From Archilochus colubris (Eukaryota > Chordata > Aves > Apodiformes > Trochilidae), in assembly GCA_023079485.1 (NCBI GenBank), contig CM041084.1:13824609-13888608 (forward strand): 64,000 nucleotides of DNA, written 5' to 3'. Shown in pieces: positions 53,501-64,000 of the stretch. Under the pieces are notes generated by a model. The model ran no database searches. It was not told the DNA's origin and saw nothing but the letters and a program-made list of their open reading frames with translations. A program made the translations under genes and the position numbers. Each line of letters begins with the position of its first letter. The first letter of the stretch is position 1.

Positions 53501-56500
53501 AGTATTAGCACCATAGGTTTTCTTTAGGGCGTGCTCATGACTCAGGCTGTTTTAAATCCAATCCAGGAGTTTCACTTCTGGAGGAACAAACCTCTTACCA
53601 CTGCAGCATATGTGCACTAACTTTGTGCCAATCTAGCAGACCGTAATTGTGCAGCACCTACGAAATCCAATGAAAACTGAAATGCAGCAGTTTGCTTGGT
53701 TTCTTCTGTTTTGAAGTATCAGGAGCTCAGATCTTGAAAACATGGTGATGGATCATTCTATACTTTGCTGCTGAAAAACAGCATTAAGAAAGTTGTTTGC
53801 CAACTTTTCAGAAATATGCTGTCAAATAAGCTCATATCTTAGATAAGATAGACATTGCATTAAAAACCTCACAAAAATGTAAATTAGTATTTGGCTTTCT
53901 GCTGGATAGACTTCATTCCTAAAAGGTATATATTTTTCCTCAGAAGTATTCACTACAGGTTTTTATAAGACCCCTTGATCATGGTTTACCTTATGTTGTC
54001 CCTTTACAGTTCCAGCTGCCCAGATAATGTGTACTCTCTGGTGAATGATCTGGTTCTGAGTTTGATGAATAGACTCAGCAAACCTGTGAACTGTGCAGGT
54101 TTCAGGAGAAGTTCAAATTTTTCTACACTAGCTATTTGTCACGACACTTTATGCCCTCATATAATGCACCAAATGCAGTCATGCAATGGAGGAGAATATC
54201 AAAAGGTGTTTTGAAGGTTGCAGATGGGTTTTATAAGTGAGAATCATCCTTTTTTGTTGCTTCCAAAGATGAAAGTGCTTAATTTTCGCACACATGAAAA
54301 AACCCCACAAACTTTCAGATGTTTTAAGTGTAAAAACTGCATAATGTGGCTTCTTGTCATATCAGTGGTTCCCTTGCGGATTAAAATTTTAATCAGGTGG
54401 TTTTGTACTTTAAAGATTTTTCATTTGATTTACAACTTGTAGGAGTGGAGTAGCAGTAAGCAATCAGAGAGAATGCCATGAAGAGGACAAAAGGAAGGTG
54501 AAACACAGCGTTAATAATTTAGTTTCAATAACCTTAAAAGGTTTACTAGTCACTTTTAACCTTGTATCAGAAAAGAGAAAAGCAAAAAAAGAAAGTTACT
54601 GCAGTGAATCATAAAAACGTTTCTTTTAATTTGTTGCTCATTTATCTAAGTCTGGACAGAAAGCAGCTGATGCATTTGTTAAACAAAAGGGTCAAAAAGA
54701 CAACTACCCATCAATTTGACTTAGCCCTTTTGGAAGGACTGCCTGCAGTGTCTCCAGGGTCAGTAAAGTCATGAAGTGATGGCAACTGTGGCTGTGAAAA
54801 TGCAGAAGTGTTATTAGTATTTCAGGGTAGCCTAAGCAACATTTTAAGCATGCAATAGGGTTTTCAGAAGTGCTTTAGCAGGCTAAGCGTCTGAATGATC
54901 TCAGTAGGAATTAGATACCAACTCAAAGCCCCACACACTTTATAAAAAATGGTAAGTACCTATATTCAGGTTTCTTGCCTGTTGGCGTGCAGGCTCTGAA
55001 TCAGTACCTGGTTTCCTATTAGCCAGGGTAGCACAAAAAATGATATCTTCAAGATGCTGATGTTGGACTTTTCTAAAACAAACTCTGGGTTTGATTTTTG
55101 TTACAAAGAATTAGGACATCATAAAAATTTATGCAGAGGTAGTCTCTTATTTTAAGTAGACTTCTTGCATTTTTACGGCAAGATTCTGTACCTGCTTTTG
55201 TTTTGCAATTTTATGTTAAGAGTTAGAAAGATTTTGAGTTCCCAATATGTTTTTTGGTTTCATACCAGAGGGAGTAATAATTTATTTAAATTGCAGAAAT
55301 GACCAATTACTTCCGTTATACGTATAAAAAAAATGGATGTGATAACCACCTCCAAAGAGATTACTTCTTCATTTATATTGAGAAACATCATATAAGTGTA
55401 AGAAATAGTAAAGAGCGTGTGTGTGATGATTGTATCATTTTCACTGGTGCCCAACCTGATCATTATAATCAGTTTAATTTTTTTAAATATGTGAGCTGGT
55501 AAAATGGATTATTTTCAGCTCATGACACTGCTGATTGGCTAATTACTGTTTACCTGTATACCTGAATTGTTTCTCTAAGATGAATGAAAAAAGGGCAGAA
55601 AATTCAGTTTAATCCAGAGAATGGGCTAGTTACCTTAAAAAGAAATTGGAATTAAAAGCACTGAGACCTCATCAAATGAAGATCTTCATGAATGGGTCAC
55701 TAGGCTTAGAAATGTGTCCATGTTCTTAGCTGCTCTTTGATATGAGTATTTTGCTGAGGTAGGAAACATTCATGTTCTAATAGTGGTTTATGAGGGATTA
55801 AAGAAAGAGCTTTCTGTCATTTTAATGAGAATGTAATTTTTCAGTCTTACATCCAACCACGTAAGACCCCCACACTGTCAGATTTTCAGGGATATACATG
55901 AATTTAAAAGGAATGGTAGTTAATTAGCATTTGGAATATACTACGTCTTTGAAAATGTGGACTGGGGGTGGGACAAGTCTGAAACCAAAATAGACTGGCA
56001 TGCCATAAGTTTCTATTTGAAGTGAAGTAATTGAGCTAAATTAGTGGGTTTTTGCATTCATGGATAGTCTGTTTCCTCTGATTTTTATTATTTTTACTAA
56101 ATAGCTCCCTATTAGAAATCGCTCTAGTTGAGTCTGTGAACTGTAGACAAAAGAATCTCTTCAGCTCTGCCTTTGATTATTCATGGTATGCTGTTGATCT
56201 TTGGAAAAATATTCTATAGTTTCAGTTTTTAAGGGAAAAGAGTAAAACTTTTGTAAACAGAAAGAATGGAAGTTTGAATAGGTTGGCTTTGCAAACTCTG
56301 TTTAAGCCATTGTCCAAGAGTTTTGTTCACATTAAATGAACAAATCATTTTCAAGCCTGTAGATATCAAATTGATTTTTAAAAAAACTATTGCTCCAGGG
56401 AGCAGCTGCAGGAACTTGTTTTTTGCAAAACTTGCTCATCTCAGATGTACAGTGTGTTGTAAGACTCCCAGTAATAAGCAACTTGCTTGTTAAGTAATGT

Positions 56501-56694
56501 ACAAGTATCTAAATTATAATTGTGTCTTTACTATTTTAACCTTATCCTCAGGTGCATTTTTCTTGGAACCTTTGCTTAATTTATTTACAAGGCACTAACT
56601 CATGGGAACAGTCCAATGATTTTAAGCTGAAGGTCTGAAGTGGACTTTTTAACATTTTATTTATCAAGTTCATTTATTGACTTTCCTGTGATAT

Positions 56695-56905
56695 GCAGCA
56701 CAGTAGCATCTGAACATCTCACAGACACTAATACATTGAACATCTCAACATTTCATTGCCATCAGGTAAGTTTTATTTTATGGATGGGGAGCTGAAGCAC
56801 TTAAAAACCATCCCACACAAGTGTACCAGCACTTTCTGGCAGAGCTGAAGAAACAACCTGTGTCATCTGATTCCCACTCCAGTATCTTCAGCGAAATGCC
56901 ATCTT
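56695..56905 (+). mobile_element. Ancient MIR-like amniote SINE
   Basis: The order of words matches the old amniote MIR-type SINE. GTAGCATCTGAACATCTCAC comes first, then CTAATACATTGAACATCTC and a GGTAAGTTTTATTTTATGG segment. The diagnostic GATGGGGAGCTGAAGCAC follows, then GGCAGAGCTGAAGAAACAA and GATTCCCACTCCAGTATCTT. It is decayed with small deletions. Such copies predate the bird-reptile split and can be conserved as regulatory sequence. No promoter boxes were tested, and the ends are approximate. Confidence 0.68.
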
Positions 56906-57585
56906 TACTCTCTGAACCAGTTTGTGCTTGCTTTCCAATGACAAATAGACTGTCAAAGTAGTTTAAAGGTCTGTCATGGTTGGAAACAATCAACTGTGAT
57001 TCCAAAGTTAACCAGTAGCTTAAATTTCCTCTCCGCTAGCAATGGCCACTGCTTCTTGAAGTGAGTGGCACCCCAGGGATGCACCATGACTTCATCATAG
57101 TTCAGATGAAATTGAGAACTCTGAGCATTTTGGGACACAGAAGGGCACCAGTGAACTCTGAATTGTATGAAATACGTGAATTATGTCTATATTTTTGCTG
57201 TGATATCATTAGTAACACTGTGACAGGCATCGTCATCATGGGATGATGTAGAGCCCAGCCCATGTTACAGCTGAGACTGGAGTGCTGCCATCTGCCCGGG
57301 CACTTTACTGAGGCTTTCCCTCAGCTCTGACAATTGTGGCAAAGCTCTACGTTTCTGATTTTTTTTCTTTGGTTTTTCCATCACAGGGGAATGTAAGGGT
57401 TCTGTCAGTGCAGTAGGAAGATGAGAGAAACTGTTTAACTATTTAATTTCTTTCCTCTTACTTTCTGAAGGAGAGCCTATGTCAGGGTTTCTTATTAGCA
57501 GATCTTAAGTTATTGTCAGAGATTGTGTTATACCAACCCAGATGCTGAAGTTACTTGCAAAGAAACATGTAATTTTCATGTGCTT

Positions 57586-57660
57586 AAAAAAACAAAAGAA
57601 AAAAGAAATAAAATAAAATAAAACAAAAAGAAAAAAAAAAAAAAAGAGAGAGAGAGAGTA
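57586..57660. repeat. A-rich tract followed by (AG)n
   Basis: AAATAAAATAAAATAAAAC, then about 15 As, then AGAGAGAGAGAG. It is a compound simple repeat with no recognisable source gene or element upstream. Confidence 0.85.
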
Positions 57661-58019
57661 GAGAGCAATGTAATTACCAAAAAAAGAAGTGTTTCCATGT
57701 GGGAGTATCATCAGAGGGGATGCTGGGAAAATTATTCTGATCTTCATAGTTTGGTACATCTGTACAAATGCAATTTACCTGTAAGCATAATGGGCTGTTT
57801 TGTTAAGATCCCTGTCCACCATGAGGAAATCACTGTTATAGCTTTCATGTGGGAAGGAATTCAGGAGTGCCTTGTTTACATTGCTACCATTTATAAAACA
57901 TTTAAAGCAGCTATTCTGCTGAATAAACATTCACAAGCCTGAAGGATAAGCATATCGCCTAAACTTCTTAAGACTAAACTTTCCAAACCATTTCCTGCCA
58001 GAGGGACCTAGCAGTAAAA

Positions 58020-58330
58020 CTGCAAACTCTGTGCTCCAAGATGAGATAGGCAGAATTAGATTAAGCAGCTTACTGTTGACATGTCTATTGATCTGGGTTC
58101 AGCACCGTTTCCTGTCTCTGCTAGCAGTTAGATTGCTGTATACAATAACACAGTGGCCTGGTTTATGTGAAATTGGGGGACTCCAAGCATCAATTACTCC
58201 AGGAAGGCAGTGGCACTGGGAGATAAGGTTAAGCCGCTCACAGTGTTTAAGACTGCTGAAACCCAAGCAACATGTTTGCTGCCTAAATTGCTGCTTATAA
58301 ATTTGACAGCATTCCATTTATGTTGTTGAT
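58020..58330. other. Candidate conserved non-coding element
   Basis: The stretch is of high complexity, without repeats or homopolymers: GATCTGGGTTCAGCACCG, GTATACAATAACACAGTGGC, AAGCATCAATTACTCCAGG, AAGGTTAAGCCGCTCACAG. Its texture differs from the flanking AT-rich drift and resembles conserved enhancers. It is identified by appearance only. Confidence 0.22.
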
Positions 58331-58589
58331 TCCACACACCCCCCCTCCAAAGAGAGATCATCCTGAATTATTCTCCACAGGTAGCGATTTGGTTCTCATT
58401 ATAAACATGTATTGTTTGTCTTACCTTCCTATCAGCCTTTTGTTAAAAGTTCCTAAGCATCACCTGGATATTGTGAATAGAAAATAGTTAGACATGAAGG
58501 CAAAAGGCATGAAATGTTATAAGAACTACTCACAGTAAACTAATGAAATTTTCACATTGGTAGAGATTATGGTACTGTATTTAAGTAAT

Positions 58590-58602
58590 TTTTTTTTTTT
58601 TT
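58590..58602. repeat. Poly(T) tract
   Basis: A run of about 13 Ts followed by CTCTTGCTGTCTGG. It is followed by no AG-bounded exon with PAR-3 coding sense, so it is not treated as a splice site. Confidence 0.7.
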
Positions 58603-59459
58603 CTCTTGCTGTCTGGGAACATGGCACTGAATGACAGTGGCAAAGAGGAAAGAAATCTGGTACCCTTGAATTTCTCATTTAGTGTTCTGTTTTCTTTATA
58701 AGCAGTTCTCTCTTCTGCCATGTTACTTTTTTATCTTTCTCAGGGACTGTTAAAAGAATCAGTTGAAAGCAAAATTATGCTTTTCACATTTAAAGAAGCC
58801 TGGGGGGAATTGTTTCAGGGGTCTGCTTGTCATAAACTCAACCTCCTTTTTTTTTTTAACTCTGGAAGAGGGTCACACAGAAGAGTTTTTCTCCAGGGGG
58901 TGCCTTTTAAGCCACTTTGCAGGTGGCTATCTCAGTTTTATGCCACACGCATTTCCATTGTCTTAAATTCAACCTTCAAAAAGAAATTCAGTATTCCCAT
59001 AGAAGTATTAGTGAAGTTGAGTCAGTTCTGGCATTGCAATGAGAGATCTTTACTGTGAAACTGATGAAAGGAAATATTTTAATAGTGACATTTGAGTTCG
59101 TTTATCATGACATTTCAGGGACTTGGTGGTACATATTTTTATCTTTGAACTATCTCTCAGCAGTCTACTGCTGGTAGCATGGGGGAGGGCACTCCTTCCA
59201 CACAGAGCACAATGCTCTAAAAGTCCAAATGATACAGCAGCCGGCTGTCATGAACAGAAGTAAGAGTTTTAACTGGTAGGCAACAAAAATGAAATTAAGT
59301 CTTCTTTTATTAATTTATTTTTAAAATAGCTTAACATGCTGTAATTAACTTTGCCCTATGCTAAAATTACAACAACATCTGAGCTTCTGTATATTGGCTC
59401 ATATCTTGGTGCTATAACCAAATATAGCTAACAGAACATATTTCAAATATGTTTGTGCG

Positions 59460-59700
59460 TTTCATTGGCATGATTTTGAGTTTTATTTTAATGAGTTGCT
59501 GGTTGATATTGTCGTTGCCTTTAGTGTAAGGGGCACTAAAGCATTGCCAGCAGGTGGGCACTGATAAGTATATTGCTTATGATTTAACTATCAATACAAG
59601 ATCTGCTCCAATTATTGCAAGGAGCCTGAACCCACAAAGTCCAATGTCACTGAGATTTATAATTGCATCCTCATCTGATGCTATTGTGCAGGTACGTGTG
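59460..59700. other. Candidate conserved non-coding element
   Basis: Includes TTTCATTGGCATGATTTTG, GCCAGCAGGTGGGCACTG, CAGATCTGCTCC-like and GCATCCTCATCTGATGC words, with an E-box (CATCTG) and a CAGGTG core. It lacks repeats and keeps complex sequence over about 240 bases. It is only a visual candidate; conservation was not tested. Confidence 0.22.
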
Positions 59701-60085
59701 TGATCTTTACAGGGAGCACCACTTTCAGATGCTGCACTGCCTCATCACAATAGGATTCTGTCACTTAGTGATTTAAATTGCATCCTTTTATTTTGTTAAC
59801 TCCTTTAATAAGTGTTTTAAACTGCCACCTTCTGCTCTTTCTTCCTTGCACCTTCTCCCTCCTGCAGAGTCTCCTTGCAGGGTTACTAATTCTTTGGGGT
59901 TTTCCTGACACCTTCCTGCCTGTCAGTCCTGTACAGCTAATCAGGAGAACCAGTGGGCATCCAGGGGTTGTCCTGGAGTGGGATTAATCGGGTTTGCTTT
60001 AACTTAATTGTGCCTATTGTTACAGGACAAATAAGCACACAGAGCAGGAGGTTGGTGCTGCTGATTGCGCAAGAAGCTCATCTTG

Positions 60086-60109
60086 CAATATGGTGTACAA
60101 TATGGTGTA
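60086..60109. repeat. Perfect 12-base tandem duplication
   Basis: CAATATGGTGTA occurs twice in direct succession. A small slippage event of no evident consequence. Confidence 0.9.
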
Positions 60110-63100
60110 CAGCCCTGGAGTGGCTTCTAGTCAAAAAGAAAGAGTTCTAATATTTTAGCCCAGAAAGATACACAAGAAATAGCTTTAAAATATATAACTT
60201 TATGCTGGGAATAAAAATAAAGAGCAAATGAATAATACCCAAAGCAGATATTGTTTTGGACTGCTAAAATTGTATTAGAAATTAAGCAGTTGCAGCAAAT
60301 ATATACTTATTTTTAAATACTCTCTAGCATATCTGTACATCCTCTGGCATAACTGTATAGTAAGACAGGACTACAGGGAGGTTGTGGGGAGCTGCAAAAG
60401 TCAGTGTTTGCAGACATCAAAATCCCGTGTGTTTTTAAGGACCAGCACAACTTTAAGAAAGTATCATTGACTGTAATTTGGGTCTTTTTCTACAAAAGTT
60501 CAGAAAAGTGTATACCATGCTTAAATGATAAATTCCAACCAAAAGGAAGCTCATGTTACATGCAAAATAGTTGCATTATTTTTTACTTTGATTAACAAAT
60601 AAGCTAGGAATAAGGAGAGTCAGACAAAATAAGTCTTTTGGTTTTTGACTTGTATAGACTCAAGTGACTACAGACCTTGCTTTAGGTCTACAGATGTCTC
60701 TTTGATGGTGTTGATATTACAAAATGAACTCTTACAAAGTAAAACCAAAAATAACATCTATCAAACCACTAAAATCCAGCAAAAAGCAGTGTAAACCCCA
60801 TACAAATTAGAAAAAAATATAAGTGGTTCTGCAGATGCTGTCAGGTGAACTGTTACGCAGTTGTGTATCAAGAGAAAAACAGTCAGCCTTACAGAAAGAA
60901 AAGAAGAAATCCTATGACATTATTATTTTCCATTATTTAACATTGTTTTCCTAGATCAGTATGAAAGGAATGAAATATTTCTGAGGTTTACCAGATGCCA
61001 AACTCTCAAATGGTATCAACTCTCGGCATTTGAAGGAATGTATTGTAAAAAGGTGTACACTGCTTTAGTAAATCACCTGATTTTGTCAAATTAGTTCTAA
61101 AATGAATTCATACTTTCCTAAATAAGGAAAAGAAACACCCTTAAAAATATATACGTTATCTTCTTGTTGTTTTCATGTGATCACAGCTTTAAATTGAACT
61201 AAAACCTGTGTCTTTCTCCTCAGTTAGGGTCTTGTCTGTATGTTTTCATAGATCACTGTTTCATTATATATAAGATCTAAAGCCCAGTGGACATTTTCTC
61301 AGTCTTAAGAAACATTTTATTTCATTTAATGTAGTTGATTTTAAACCGTGTACACAAGACATTCTACAGCTTCTAACCTGTGTCAAAATAATTTTTAGCT
61401 TTTTTTTTCTTCTTTTCCCAGTTAAAAGAGAATTGTTTCTCAAGAGAACAATATGTTGTTTTCAGAGTATTATGACATACGTGGAAGAACAGCATATATG
61501 AGAGTTCTCTTCATGCTAACTTTGCACCTGGAGCTTCCAGGATTGGGTAATTTAAAATTTCATGTCTTCAGTGGTAAACCATTATCTGTATGTGTGCAAA
61601 ACTACAGAGTTTTGCACTTTGCCACTGAAAAGTAGCACCAAGTTCACTTAGTGGTCATAAGTGACCAATATTTTGATTTGAAGGTCGTGTTGCTGTTTTA
61701 ATGCAGTTGATAAAGACATACTTTCTTTATTCCTGTGTCCTACTGAATTCTTCAATACTCTGGAACATACTATAACTGCAGATCAAAGCTTATAATGTAG
61801 GAATTACAGATAGAGTTATATGCAGTCTGTATTCATGTCAATGTCTTTCCAAGTAATACCATTGGTAATGCCCATTACAATAGAGTAATAACAATTACAG
61901 TATTTGTGTATTAATTTGTTTTCATAAATGTATTTCAACATTCTTATATTTAAGTGATGACCTACAGGTGGAGTTTTCCCAGTAATATATTAAGAATGAA
62001 GAAAAATCTTTATTTATAAGTAACTCCTTTTATTCTTAAAACTTAAATAAAGTTCTGTAAATGAATATGAGATAAGCTATAAGAAAACTTTCTGATTCTT
62101 GTGTTTTCCTGAGGAAAACTTATTTTTGTGCAAGGTTCTCAGAAGATCTGTGAGCTAGATTGCACAAGTATATATACTTATATAAAGTGAGACTCAATGA
62201 GGAAATAAAAGGGTTTTGCATTTACTAATTGCTCACGTAAGCCATATGTTTTAACATGCATGGGGTTTGTTTTGCTATTTCAGGGCAGAGAAGCAGTAAA
62301 AGTAAATATTCACATCTATATGCACTGCAGACTCTAAATTCAGCTCTTTCTGAACATAATTTTGCTATAATCCAAGTAGGAACGGAAGGTTCCCCGTGAT
62401 GTGGCAGAAGCTGTAGTACATAAGGCATCGTCATGAGCTGAATAGACAGACATTCTCAATGCATCAGACTTCTCCATGTTCAATTGGAAAAGCTATTAAG
62501 CAGTGACTGCAGGGCAGTGTTTTTACTTTTTCCATGTCTTGGCTTGTTTATGTTAAATCAGACTGCAGGAAGGCTGTTGCGTTTCTCTGGCAGTTATTGC
62601 AAGGCTTGCTGTGGCAAATTCTATTTATGACACTTTCTGTATCCTAGGTGCAGTGAATCTTGGCAGACAATCTGGAAAATTTCCCATCTTTGTACTTGCA
62701 GAATGTAGTATCTCAGTAATGGTGTGACTATGGTGGCTCACTGTGAAGGTCCTAAGTTCAACTACCACAGTAGCCAAAAAATCTAGACACAATTTAATTG
62801 CTGGCATGATATTTGAAGTATTTGCTTGACCACTGGATATAAAATAATAATTTGAAACTCCTCCAGTTTTGTCTAGAGTATATTCAAATGGAAGATAAAA
62901 TCTAAGAGTGGCATTTCAGAGGTAGGATAATGGTTTCAGGGCAGCATTTTTTTACCAATGCAATGGTCATGTCTATTAAGAGGAAAAATTCTTACAAGTG
63001 TTTATGTTGTTGCTGCAGCTATTCTCGCTGATATGTGCACTGCCAATCATGTGATTATCCTGCAAAAATAAAATATTGAGGATTGCAGAGATCTAGGATT

Positions 63101-64000
63101 TGGTTATGGTTCTGAACAAGAGTAAGCATATTGTCATAAATCATTTATCCATGCACTAAATGTCATTGTTTGTTCCATTGTTAAGTCTCTCTTAAAAACT
63201 GATGACCATCTTTTCTTTATGCAAAAGTGTACCTGCCTTATAAAACCTAAGAGTTTAACAACTTTTGAGGAACCTGTTTCTTATTCCTTACACAATCTTA
63301 GCTTCTAAGAAGAAGTGCAGCTTATTTACAGAGTGACTAAAATGAAGTAACAATAAACAGTTGAGCTATGCTGAATAAATTTCTTGTCAGGATTTTAGAG
63401 GCTTCTGCTCCTTTTGTTTTTAAAATCTGTATTTCGTGGTTGGGAAGGTGGAAATAAGTCTGCCAAGTTACAAAACATACCAAATTGGAGTCTTAGAACC
63501 CTATAATCCAGGAATTAAAATTATATCCTTGGCCATCGTAGAGCCATCTATCTAATGACTGCTGGGTGAATAATATGACTTCTGTGGGGCTTTTGGTGTC
63601 TTGGCTTTATGCTAGGCTTCTGATGTGGTTTGATAAATGTGTAGAGCTAGAGGATCCATGGGATAAATGCACAGCACCCCCAGGTCTCTGGGAGGTTGCC
63701 CGGAGCATCTGCCCATAAGGCAGGGCCTTCAAGCTGAGAGCCCCAGCTCTGGCAACACAACAGATTTATTTGCCATCTTGCCATTAGCTTCAGCATAATG
63801 ACAGAGCACATAGGTCCACTTGGTTGCTTTGTGGAGCTTTGTGTTGCTTTGTGTGTGCAGCAGCAGGGACTAACCTTTTCCTGGCATCTCTCTTCTTTTT
63901 GTGCCATATCGTGTTTCCAAATTCTCATGCAGTTTCACGTGTCTGTCATTGGCATGGAAAAGTTGACAGCTGCTGCATGATGGCAAGGCAAATGTATCCT

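Noticed and set aside
61425..61640. Pyrimidine tract and CCCAG followed by an open frame, as a possible next PAR-3 exon
   Set aside because: The sequence after the AG does not encode PAR-3 residues in any frame, and no proper donor in phase follows.

Overview
This window looks like nuclear DNA of a bird, possibly a passerine. It is AT-rich and CpG-poor, with long introns and sparse repeats. The repeats I recognise are truncated CR1 LINE copies, one ancient amniote MIR-like SINE and several microsatellites. There is no prokaryotic organisation: no operons, ribosome binding sites or CRISPR arrays.

Only two pieces of a protein-coding gene are supported. Both are internal exons on the + strand, at 5368-5478 and 24029-24286. 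They join in frame and encode part of the C-terminal half of a PAR-3 cell-polarity scaffold (PARD3 family): a basic patch, an extended Glu/Arg-rich helix, and the start of a Ser/Pro-rich linker. Introns on both sides of each exon are in phase 2, so either exon could be skipped without shifting the frame. The rest is intron: the 3' part of one intron (1-5367), a complete 18.55 kb intron (5479-24028), and the first 39.7 kb of a third (24287-64000). No further exon was recognised, and neither end of the gene is here.

Intron 2 holds a local duplication next to a hairpin (12316-12422), a cryptic-exon candidate (7305-7341), an isolated CpG-dense block (10707-10850), a decayed CR1 reverse-transcriptase fragment carrying two microsatellites (about 15.9-17.2 kb), and two CR1 3' ends (21.0 and 23.3 kb). 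Intron 3 holds a roughly 258 bp TTTCC microsatellite (26.9 kb), A-rich tracts, a CR1 relic split by an A-rich expansion (35.0-35.3 kb), a TAAT-rich segment with a 14 bp palindrome (43.6 kb), a hairpin (44.5 kb), the MIR-like SINE (56.7 kb) and several stretches that read like conserved non-coding elements. T/G-rich tracts, and A/C-rich tracts of the opposite orientation, recur through all three introns.

I found no clear undescribed biological system. The best leads are: the divergence of these exons from PARD3 as I remember it, which may mean a third PAR-3 paralogue; the CpG block as a possible internal promoter; the two pyrimidine microsatellites flanking exon 2; and the candidate conserved elements. 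Alignments and searches could not be run, so repeat family names, conservation claims and the paralogue question rest on recognition from memory.
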